6,138 nt of DNA. Source: Clostridia bacterium (GTDB taxonomy: Bacteria > Aerophobota > Aerophobia > Aerophobales > AE-B3A). Numbering within the stretch: position 1 is the first letter of the stretch; each line of letters opens with the position of its first letter. Positions 1 through 5,960 of the stretch are shown here, piece by piece. The stretch is taken from NCBI GenBank assembly GCA_009618505.1, contig WJOQ01000267.1, positions 1-6,138 of the forward strand, in the 5' to 3' direction. The notes beneath the pieces were generated by a model. It searched no databases, was not told the DNA's origin, and worked only from the letters and a program-made list of their open reading frames with translations. Both the position numbers and the translations under genes were made by a program.

Positions 1-1
1 T

Positions 2-124
2 CGTGATGAAGAAAAAGAAGGGTTTAAAGAAGCAAATTGTCATGGTAAAAGAGTCAGGCCGGATTTTTTAATCTTCTCAAGCGGTTTACACAAAAAAACC
101 TGGTTAGACTCCATCTATGACTAA
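2..124 (+). CDS. C-terminal tail of an unrecognised plus-strand gene (partial)
   Basis: An open frame runs in from the left edge for 40 codons and ends at TAA (122-124). The tail is charged at first (begins RDEEKEGFKEAN) and closes with a more structured stretch, RPDFLIFSSGLHKKTWLDSI followed by YD. This composition looks like a genuine soluble-protein C-terminus, not a random frame. The stop lies nine bases from the stop of the leftward uxaE gene, so the two genes converge. I do not recognise the family. The opposite strand offers only a 24-codon frame, which supports the plus-strand reading. Confidence is limited because only a short tail is visible. Confidence 0.5.
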   Translation, partial: RDEEKEGFKEANCHGKRVRPDFLIFSSGLHKKTWLDSIYD

Positions 125-133
125 AACTAAGCG

Positions 134-1750
134 CTATAGGCTCTCCTTTCTTACACCAAAAACTTCCAGATGTCTCCTTATATGTTTAGCCACGCCTTGA
201 TAATAATCCTCTCTATTTTCTGTTAAGACATTCACCATTCTCTTTCCAAATTCATCCAGCAAAACACCATAAGCCACGTGGATAACCTGTCTCCAATCAT
301 CATTTTTTGTTAACTCTTTAACTACTTCTGCCTGACTTAGCTCCCGTATAGAGGGAATATTGCTCAAATTAGTAGTTAGATGGTAGCTGAGACGGTTTTT
401 CCCAAATGTGGCCAAAGCACACTGATGCATTTTTCTAAAGAGAGAAGAATCATGCTGCGCTATAACCTTGACTGCTTCCAGATAACTTGTTCCGGCAGTT
501 TTTAGGTGGAACATTCCCTCTGTATATTTACTGATCAGAGGATAGGCGGTGAACTTATCGCTCCCTGAGTGAACAGATAGTTTATAGGGACCCATTTTTC
601 TGGCAATTAAAGAATGCTCTTTAATGCTATCCTCGAATTTCCTTAGATCAGACGGCAAAGGCTTTTTTCCATCATTGGCCCTAATGTCTATGCCTTTTTC
701 AAAACCAGCATCAAATCTTGGCGCCAGACTGGTTAGCTTTACTTCGGCATTATTCAATTCCCTGGCAATTAAGTAATGGGCCAGAGCACTCGTAGCTATG
801 CTCGTTTCGTCAACGGACATTTCAAAATCAAAGTCACTGTCACATTTATGTTGAGCAATTGCAGCATAAGCATCTATGGTAAATCGTATTGCCCTTAGAT
901 ATTGCACTGCAATGCGCATTATCTGTTCCTCATTATACCTGATTGGCAATTTGTAATTGCCGCTGACTAACTCTTCTTTGAGGGAAAAATATTTATCCAG
1001 AAAATTATCAGCCTCTTTCCTGCTTCTAAACAACTTTGCCCATTCTCTTTTTAATTCTCCCTTTCCCATATTGACAGCAGCATCATTGATACAGTGAGAA
1101 GGATCAACAGTAAACATGGTAAACCCTGCATCTATCGCCAGACCCATACTGGCTAAATCCATTAAGTGGTCAGCATCTGCACCCCACCTGCCTTTATATC
1201 CCTCCTGAAAGACTCCCCAGGTGACATCATCCAGAACATCCTGGAATGTTCTTTTTGTACGAGCATTTTCCCTTACCGACTGCTGGGCAAAAAATGCGGT
1301 TACATCATAATCCCTCACTGCCCTGATGTGACCGGGAGTAGCAGAGGCTTCTCCCCCTATCCTATCCCCGGTGCCAAAAGCAGGTTCAGTGCCTAAAACA
1401 GTCGGAGCAGTATAACCAAAAATTTCCCTGATGATCATAGCGTTCTCATGTGTCAAGGGACAGATTTTGAGACTGAAACCATCTATATTTATAGTTTCAT
1501 CAGCCATAAATTGATCATCGTTGACCTTTCCGCAGACACAAGAAACCAGCTTCTTTTCTTTCTCCTCCTCAATAAGAAAATAGGCCTTTCCCTGTGAGAT
1601 ATTCAGAGACTTATGATGAAGATAGAAATTGAGAGGCAGTAAGAAGGCTGCTTCCTTAACTCTTTTTTTCTGAACATCGGTTATTTGAGAAGACCCAATG
1701 ACTCCTTCTTTCTCCATAACTTTAAGTAAAGAATTAATTTCCTCTAACAT
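134..1750 (-). CDS. uxaE: Tagaturonate epimerase UxaE (D-tagaturonate/D-fructuronate 3-epimerase type)
   Basis: This 538-residue cytosolic protein fits the UxaE family, metal-dependent enzymes that epimerise D-tagaturonate to D-fructuronate and so link galacturonate and glucuronate breakdown; the founding example is from Thermotoga. Visible conserved blocks are GTGDRIGGEASATPGH at 126-141, WGADADHLMD at 189-198, TVDPSHCIND at 214-223, SVDETSIAT at 312-320, LAPRFDAGFEKGID at 342-355 and SVHSGSDKF at 392-400. The acidic and histidine-rich blocks are plausible metal and substrate ligands, which is inference. Residues 1-115 form a less conserved N-terminal part. The ATG follows a GAGAGG ribosome site (1760-1755) lying in the 12-base gap after the oxidoreductase gene, which suggests translational coupling. 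It is the last gene of the leftward operon, and no clear terminator follows before the convergent gene. The family call is firm; the exact substrate preference rests on homology. Confidence 0.88.
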   Translation of the reverse strand: MLEEINSLLKVMEKEGVIGSSQITDVQKKRVKEAAFLLPLNFYLHHKSLNISQGKAYFLIEEEKEKKLVSCVCGKVNDDQFMADETINIDGFSLKICPLTHENAMIIREIFGYTAPTVLGTEPAFGTGDRIGGEASATPGHIRAVRDYDVTAFFAQQSVRENARTKRTFQDVLDDVTWGVFQEGYKGRWGADADHLMDLASMGLAIDAGFTMFTVDPSHCINDAAVNMGKGELKREWAKLFRSRKEADNFLDKYFSLKEELVSGNYKLPIRYNEEQIMRIAVQYLRAIRFTIDAYAAIAQHKCDSDFDFEMSVDETSIATSALAHYLIARELNNAEVKLTSLAPRFDAGFEKGIDIRANDGKKPLPSDLRKFEDSIKEHSLIARKMGPYKLSVHSGSDKFTAYPLISKYTEGMFHLKTAGTSYLEAVKVIAQHDSSLFRKMHQCALATFGKNRLSYHLTTNLSNIPSIRELSQAEVVKELTKNDDWRQVIHVAYGVLLDEFGKRMVNVLTENREDYYQGVAKHIRRHLEVFGVRKESL

Positions 1751-1762
1751 AGTTCCTCTCGT

Positions 1763-2923
1763 TTAATATTCTATCTTGATCCATTGCTTTTCCTGCCAGC
1801 TTTTCAATATACCCTCACACAGAACAACCTCTTTATGTCCATCCCTAAAAGTGGGAAATTGAGGCTCTTCTCTTCCAAAATTCCCCTTAACGCACTCATA
1901 TACCTTTCTAAAGAGCTGCTTGAAGGTATCCGGAAAACCCTCATTATGCCCACCGGGGTAATTCGCGAACTCTACTGCCTCTGGGAATATCAAGTTCGGA
2001 TCTTTCATAAGAAGCTGGTTGGGTTTATCTCTATACCCTATCCATAATTCATTAGGAGTCTCGGAATTCCAGCACACTGTTTTCTTCGATCCGGAAATCT
2101 CCAGAAATATCTGGTTTTTTCTTCCTGCATCAACCTGGGAAACAGTGATAACGCCCTTTGTGTTGTTATTATTAAATCCAAGAAGGACAGAGGCATAATC
2201 CTCAGTTTCTATCCTCTTTTCCTCATATTCTCCGGCTTCAATTTTCTCTTTTGTATAGGTCTCCCTGACCTCAAGAGGCTTCTTTCGGATAGGATGGATA
2301 GTTCCAAAATCACTAAATACCTCTGTTATCTTTAGTGTTGTTACAAATTGGATTAAGTCTAAAAGATGTGAGCCTATGTCAGCTATTGCCCTGGAAGGAC
2401 CACTTAATTCGGGATCAACCCTCCAGTTGTAATCTGTATCGTAGAAGAGCCAGTCCTGCAAATATGAGCCTCTAACAGTGAAGATATCACCTAACTCTCC
2501 TCGTTGAATCATAGCCCGCATATGCTGAACTAAGGGATAGAAACGAACATTGAAACCTACAGCATTTATACATCCTTTCTTTTTAGCAAGATTTATAAGA
2601 GTACTTGTCTGCTTGGAATTCATCCCTAAGGGTTTCTCGCAGATAACATGTTTTTTAGCTAATAAGGCTTTCTTAGCCATTTCAAAGTGGAGAAAATTGG
2701 CGGTACAAATGTGAACAGCCTCAATTTCTTCATCCTCAATGAGATCTCTCCAATCCCCATAGGCCTTGGGTATGCCTAACTGATCAGCCTTTTGCTTTGC
2801 TCGGTCTTCGTCTATTTCTGCCAGAGCAGCAACATCCACATACCCCAGCCTTCTCAAAGCCTCTATGTGAATCAAACCTACAAATCCACTTCCTATAATG
2901 CCTGTCCTTATCTTTTTGGACAT
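1763..2923 (-). CDS. Gfo/Idh/MocA-family NAD(P)-dependent sugar oxidoreductase
   Basis: The 386-residue protein has the two-domain plan of the Gfo/Idh/MocA family, which oxidises or reduces sugars, inositols or sugar derivatives with NAD(P). The N-terminal Rossmann fold shows GIIGSGFVG at 8-16, an acidic residue at the end of strand 2 (AEID, 36-39) that favours NAD over NADP, and the signature CEKPLG at 95-100 with the likely catalytic Lys97. The C-terminal domain carries ADIGSHLLD at 181-189, whose Asp182 and His186 match the catalytic D-x3-H arrangement. The closing region (GGHNEGFPDTFKQ, then FPTFRDGHKE) resembles inositol and sugar dehydrogenases. There is no signal peptide. A perfect AGGAGG (2934-2929) stands five bases before the ATG, 15 bases after the deoC-like gene. 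The substrate cannot be read from sequence; the operon context suggests a sugar or sugar acid connected with uronate use. Confidence 0.9.
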   Translation of the reverse strand: MSKKIRTGIIGSGFVGLIHIEALRRLGYVDVAALAEIDEDRAKQKADQLGIPKAYGDWRDLIEDEEIEAVHICTANFLHFEMAKKALLAKKHVICEKPLGMNSKQTSTLINLAKKKGCINAVGFNVRFYPLVQHMRAMIQRGELGDIFTVRGSYLQDWLFYDTDYNWRVDPELSGPSRAIADIGSHLLDLIQFVTTLKITEVFSDFGTIHPIRKKPLEVRETYTKEKIEAGEYEEKRIETEDYASVLLGFNNNNTKGVITVSQVDAGRKNQIFLEISGSKKTVCWNSETPNELWIGYRDKPNQLLMKDPNLIFPEAVEFANYPGGHNEGFPDTFKQLFRKVYECVKGNFGREEPQFPTFRDGHKEVVLCEGILKSWQEKQWIKIEY

Positions 2924-2938
2924 CCTAGCCTCCTGGAA

Positions 2939-3253
2939 TTAACTCGTTTTCGCCTGGGATTTTACCCAGCTTTCCATTATCTTCTCTGTTGCTGTTGCTC
3001 CTATTCTGGTAGCGCCTGCCCTTATTACATCTAAGGCTGCCTCAAGGCTCCTGACTCCTCCAGCCGCTTTCACTCCCAATCTTGGCCCTACTGTTTCATA
3101 CATTAGCTCTACATCATGAATGGTAGCTCCCCCCGTTCCAAATCCTGTGGAGGTCTTTACATAATCTACTCCTGCTTCTTCGACCAGTTTGCATGACCTT
3201 ATTTTTTCATCATCGCTTAAATAACAATTTTCTAAAATTACCTTATCACACAC
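2939..3253 (-). CDS. deoC: Half-length deoxyribose-phosphate aldolase (C-terminal half of DeoC)
   Basis: Only 104 residues are encoded, against about 210-260 for full DeoC, which cleaves 2-deoxyribose 5-phosphate to glyceraldehyde 3-phosphate and acetaldehyde. What remains is well conserved: KVILENCYL (4-12, barrel strand 5), [13 protein letters not shown] (32-44) with the Schiff-base lysine at Lys33, VKAAGGVRS (61-69) with the second active-site lysine Lys62, and TRIGATA (82-88, strand 8 and phosphate site). Strands 1-4, including the active-site Asp equivalent to E. coli Asp102, are absent. The start is GTG (3253-3251); a TGA lies in frame three codons upstream, and gnd ends only 34 bases away, so no N-terminal half is hidden nearby. 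There are no internal stops, and a ribosome site precedes it. It is either a truncated remnant kept open or a shortened protein; DeoC activity on its own is doubtful. Confidence 0.75.
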   Translation of the reverse strand: MCDKVILENCYLSDDEKIRSCKLVEEAGVDYVKTSTGFGTGGATIHDVELMYETVGPRLGVKAAGGVRSLEAALDVIRAGATRIGATATEKIMESWVKSQAKTS

Positions 3254-3263
3254 CTTAAATCAA

Positions 3264-3272
3264 CTCCACCTT
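3264..3272 (-). promoter_or_regulatory. Ribosome binding site supporting the GTG start of the half-deoC
   Basis: On the minus strand AAGGTGGAG sits ten bases before the GTG at 3253, with the in-frame TGA between them. It is a good but slightly distant Shine-Dalgarno match. It supports GTG as the start and suggests that the shortened frame is translated, not just a silent remnant. Confidence 0.5.
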
Positions 3273-3287
3273 ACATCATTTCATTTA

Positions 3288-4724
3288 TTACTTATCTATT
3301 CTTACTTCTGGGCGGTCTTTTAGCATCCATTCTGTATGAAATATGCCCTTCTTATCTACTCTTTCATAGGTGTGCGCTCCAAAATAGTCTCTTTGTGCCT
3401 GAATCAGGTTTGCTGGCAATCGAGAACTCCGATAGCTGTCAAAATAAGCCAGGGCTGAACTAAAAGCAGGCACTGGTATTCCCAAGTCAGTTGCTGTAAT
3501 AACAACTTTGCGCCACTTATCCTGAACTTCCTCGATTGCTTCTTTAAAGTAAGGGTCTAATAGTAAATTAGGCAAGTGCGGGTTTCGCTTAAAAGCTTGG
3601 TTGATTTTTTTTAGAAATTTAGCCCGAATAATACAACCGCCCCGCCAGAGCATACTAATTCTACCCAGGTCAAGCTCCCACTTATATTCTCTAGCAGCTT
3701 CTTTCATCAGGGAAAAACCCTGGGCGTAAGAACAGATTTTAGCGGCATAGAGTGCCTCTTTGATTGCTTCCAGCAAATCCTCTTTGTCACCCTGGTATTT
3801 TTTGCGAGGGCCCTTTAGTACTTTTCCTGCCTTAACTCGCTCTTCCTTAATAGCTGAAATGCATCGGGCAAATACGGCCTCGGCAATGGTCGATGCAGGT
3901 ACTCCTAAGTCCAGGGCTGATTGACTGGTCCATTTCCCAGTACCCTTTTGAGCCGCCTCATCAAGAACCATCTCTACCAAAGGATTTCCGCTAGTATCTA
4001 TTTTGGTAAAGATATCAGCGGTTATCTCAATTAAATATGAATCAAGTTTACCTTGATTCCATGCACTGAAAGTTTGTCCCATCTCCTTGGCATCCATACC
4101 CAGAATATTCTTCATCAAACTATATGCCTCGGAAATGAGCTGCATATCACCATATTCGATACCATTGTGAGTCATCTTAACATAATGACCAGCGCCGTCA
4201 GAGCCAATATAAGCACAGCAGGGAACACTATCGACCTGAGCAGCTATGTCAGTAAAGACTGGTTCTACCAACTTGTAAGCCTCTAATTGCCCGCCCGGCA
4301 TAATAGCAGGACCCTTCAAAGCCCCCTCTTCCCCACCGCTAACTCCAGTACCAATATAAAGAATACTTTTTTCGGCCAGGTAGTTACTCCGTCGTATAGT
4401 ATCCTGAAAAAAGGAATTACCAGCGTCAATGATCAAATCACCGCTTTTCAGATAAGGCAGAAGTTTATCGATAAAATCATCCACCGGTTTACCCGCTTTA
4501 ACCATCAGTATTATCTTCCTAGGAACCTCGAGAGCTTCCACTAATTCCTCTATAGTGTGAGTTCCCACTATATTCCTTTCTCTGGCTTCTTCTTTTAAGA
4601 AGCTATCTACTTTTTGCACGGTTCTATTAAAGACCGCCACCGAATACCGGTGTGTCGCCATGTTGAGAACTAGATTCTTACCCATCACTGCTAAACCTAT
4701 CAGTCCTATATCACACTTTTTCAT
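3288..4724 (-). CDS. gnd: 6-phosphogluconate dehydrogenase, decarboxylating (Gnd)
   Basis: The 478-residue protein is the long, dimeric form of the enzyme that oxidatively decarboxylates 6-phosphogluconate to ribulose 5-phosphate in the cytosolic pentose phosphate pathway. The Rossmann motif is GLIGLAVMG at 7-15, and NRT at 33-35 is the usual NADP-favouring motif. TGVSGGEEGA (126-135) contacts substrate, and KMTHNGIEYGD at 183-193 contains Lys183, His186, Asn187 and Glu190, which match the catalytic and substrate residues known from the sheep enzyme. The C-terminal tail AQRDYFGAHTYERVD supplies the Arg and His that reach the partner subunit's active site. Length and all key residues are intact. 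The ATG follows a GAGGGAG site (minus strand, 4739-4733). It is the first gene of the leftward operon, 34 bases before the deoC fragment. No zwf or pgl gene is visible nearby, so 6-phosphogluconate may come from gluconate or another sugar acid; that is inference. Confidence 0.96.
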   Translation of the reverse strand: MKKCDIGLIGLAVMGKNLVLNMATHRYSVAVFNRTVQKVDSFLKEEARERNIVGTHTIEELVEALEVPRKIILMVKAGKPVDDFIDKLLPYLKSGDLIIDAGNSFFQDTIRRSNYLAEKSILYIGTGVSGGEEGALKGPAIMPGGQLEAYKLVEPVFTDIAAQVDSVPCCAYIGSDGAGHYVKMTHNGIEYGDMQLISEAYSLMKNILGMDAKEMGQTFSAWNQGKLDSYLIEITADIFTKIDTSGNPLVEMVLDEAAQKGTGKWTSQSALDLGVPASTIAEAVFARCISAIKEERVKAGKVLKGPRKKYQGDKEDLLEAIKEALYAAKICSYAQGFSLMKEAAREYKWELDLGRISMLWRGGCIIRAKFLKKINQAFKRNPHLPNLLLDPYFKEAIEEVQDKWRKVVITATDLGIPVPAFSSALAYFDSYRSSRLPANLIQAQRDYFGAHTYERVDKKGIFHTEWMLKDRPEVRIDK

Positions 4725-4762
4725 ACTAAATTCTCCCTCAATTTTTATTTGCAGCAGTTAAT

Positions 4763-4791
4763 ATCTTATTAGTTTAACATTGACCAGTCAA
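4763..4791 (-). promoter_or_regulatory. Sigma70-type promoter for the leftward gnd-deoC'-oxidoreductase-uxaE operon
   Basis: On the minus strand a -35 box TTGACT (4791-4786, five of six consensus bases) is followed after exactly 17 bases by TAAGAT (4768-4763, four of six). Transcription would begin near 4756, leaving a leader of about 30 bases before the gnd ATG. The -35 lies inside a palindrome that could be an operator. This is a sequence match only. Confidence 0.6.
4780..4791. promoter_or_regulatory. Palindrome TTGAC-CA-GTCAA, possible operator
   Basis: A perfect 5-base inverted repeat with a two-base centre covers the -35 box of the leftward promoter and ends eleven bases before the -35 box of the rightward one. 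A further TTGAC at 4803-4807 gives a second, wider inverted pair (GTCAAG at 4787-4792 with CTTGAC at 4802-4807, nine bases apart). A repressor dimer here would block the leftward promoter. The copies inside the -35 boxes may simply be promoter sequence, so the operator reading is tentative. Confidence 0.35.
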
Positions 4792-4802
4792 GGAGTTCTT
4801 TC

Positions 4803-4831
4803 TTGACGCAAGAATTAAGAAAAGTTATAAT
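4803..4831 (+). promoter_or_regulatory. Strong sigma70-type promoter for the rightward HAD hydrolase gene
   Basis: TTGACG (4803-4808, five of six) and a perfect TATAAT (4826-4831) are separated by the ideal 17 bases. The start of transcription is expected near 4837-4839, giving a leader of only about 24 bases that contains AGGAGAGG (4851-4858) directly before the ATG at 4862. This also fixes the start of the downstream gene. Confidence 0.78.
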
Positions 4832-4861
4832 ATCGCACATCCAAGAGAAAAGGAGAGGTAA

Positions 4862-5908
4862 ATGAATAGAGAGAAATTGAAGGTAGCAACAGAGAGACTA
4901 AAAAACTTCCTTAGAAAAAAGAAATTTCTTATTGCTATTGATTCGGACGGCTGTGTATTTGATTCTATGAATCCCAAGCAAATTGTAGTTTTTCATCCAA
5001 AGATTATGGAATTTCATCAACTATGGGGTATTGAATCCTATCTGCGTCAGGTGGCTGAATTTGTTAACCTATTCTCCAGGACGCGAGGATGCAATCGCTT
5101 TATTGCCTTGCAGCATATATATCGTTTTCTGACCGAAATACCAGAGATAAAGCAAATGATAATGGAACAAGGAATTACTCTTCCCGATACAACTACCCTG
5201 GATGCCTACATCAAAAAATACAAAGATATATCCTTAGGTAATCCTACCCTGGAAGAATATGTGCAAGAAAGAAGGGAGAGTTCCTTATCCAAACTTCTGA
5301 CCTGGAGTAAAGCAGTAAATTCAACTGTAGCTGCTAAAATTAAGAATATTCCTCCCTTCCACTATGTAAGGGAAACTCTGGCACTAGCCTCTGAAAATGC
5401 TGACCTTATAGTAGTCTCGCAAACACCTTATGAAGCCTTAGGTAGAGAATGGAAGGAACACAATCTAAACAATTATGTAACAGTTATTGCCGGACAAGAA
5501 ATGGGCAAAAAAGAAGAGCACATCAGAATAGCTGCCAGGGGTAAATATAAATCCGATGAAATGCTGATGTTAGGCGATGCCCCAGGAGACAGAAGGGCAG
5601 CTGAGGCAAATGGCGCACTTTTTTATCCTATTATTCCTGGTAAAGAAACCGAATCCTGGAAAAGATTGGTAGAAGAAGCACTGCCTAGATTTTTTGAGAA
5701 AACCTTTGCCAATAGTTATCAGAAGAAGCTTATGGCAGAATTTGACCAGGCTCTTCCCTCAAAGCCTCCCTGGCAAGGGCTAAACTATGACCATCGGACA
5801 TCGTACAGAGAAAGACAGCCATTAAGAAAAGCAATGTACGAGAGGTTTGATCCGCAAGGAAGACTCCTGATAATGGAAGAGGAAGATAAAATAAAAGGGC
5901 GTATCTAG
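4862..5908 (+). CDS. HAD-superfamily hydrolase with large helical cap, probable phosphatase
   Basis: The 348-residue cytosolic protein has all four HAD motifs. Motif I is IAIDSDGCVFDS (24-35), with nucleophile Asp27 and acid/base Asp29. Motif II is VVSQTPYEAL (184-193), with Ser186. Motif III is probably Lys216 or Lys217 in GQEMGKKEEH. Motif IV is MLGDAPGDRRAA (236-247), with Asp239 and Asp243 for magnesium. About 130 mostly helical residues between motifs I and II form a C1-type cap, unusually large and arginine/aromatic-rich (FSRTRGCNRFIALQHIYRF, 71-89). About 65 residues after the core (280-348) form a charged tail outside the standard fold. Such enzymes mostly dephosphorylate sugar phosphates; the substrate is unknown. 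It is transcribed divergently from the gnd operon and precedes a dehydrogenase-like gene by 52 bases, suggesting a sugar-acid role. The start is set by AGGAGAGG six bases upstream. Confidence 0.88.
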   Translation: MNREKLKVATERLKNFLRKKKFLIAIDSDGCVFDSMNPKQIVVFHPKIMEFHQLWGIESYLRQVAEFVNLFSRTRGCNRFIALQHIYRFLTEIPEIKQMIMEQGITLPDTTTLDAYIKKYKDISLGNPTLEEYVQERRESSLSKLLTWSKAVNSTVAAKIKNIPPFHYVRETLALASENADLIVVSQTPYEALGREWKEHNLNNYVTVIAGQEMGKKEEHIRIAARGKYKSDEMLMLGDAPGDRRAAEANGALFYPIIPGKETESWKRLVEEALPRFFEKTFANSYQKKLMAEFDQALPSKPPWQGLNYDHRTSYRERQPLRKAMYERFDPQGRLLIMEEEDKIKGRI

Positions 5909-5928
5909 TATCTAGTGAATCGTATCTC
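5901..5928 (+). repeat. Short heptamer repeat tract (GTATCTA-like, about four units)
   Basis: Read in sevens, the sequence is GTATCTA, GTATCTA, GTGAATC, GTATCTC. The first two units are identical, the fourth differs at one base, and the third is degenerate. The first unit includes the last codons of the HAD gene, and the tract occupies much of the 52-base spacer before the next gene. Small seven-base tracts like this occur between genes in several bacteria; a function here is not evident. Confidence 0.5.
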
Positions 5929-5960
5929 GAAGAGAAAGAAAAGAGAGCATAAAACGAAAA

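Noticed and set aside
83..105. A-rich stretch with small inverted repeats (GGTTT...AAACC and AACCTGGTT), considered as a terminator for the leftward operon
   Set aside because: The stems are five bases or shorter, poor in G+C, or leave almost no loop, and they lie inside the convergent reading frame. No convincing terminator was found.
1166..1396. A 76-codon plus-strand open frame opposite uxaE
   Set aside because: It lies wholly inside the strongly conserved part of uxaE and has no recognisable protein features or ribosome site.
1784..2047. An 87-codon plus-strand open frame opposite the 3' end of the oxidoreductase gene
   Set aside because: It is antisense to a conserved coding region and has no family resemblance.
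2792..3034. An 80-codon plus-strand open frame crossing the oxidoreductase/deoC junction
   Set aside because: It is cysteine-, serine- and tyrosine-rich, as expected from the reverse of coding sequence, and lies opposite two well-supported genes.
2939..3290. A frameshifted or hidden N-terminal half of DeoC upstream of the fragment
   Set aside because: Only 34 bases separate it from the intact end of gnd, so there is no room for the missing residues (about 110-130).
4053..4544. Two plus-strand open frames of 77 and 85 codons opposite gnd
   Set aside because: Both are antisense to the catalytic region and Rossmann domain of an intact gnd and show no features of their own.
5925..5935. TCTC-GAA-GAGA mini hairpin downstream of the HAD gene, considered as a terminator
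   Set aside because: The four-base stem is too short and there is no following T-run; the next gene is probably co-transcribed.
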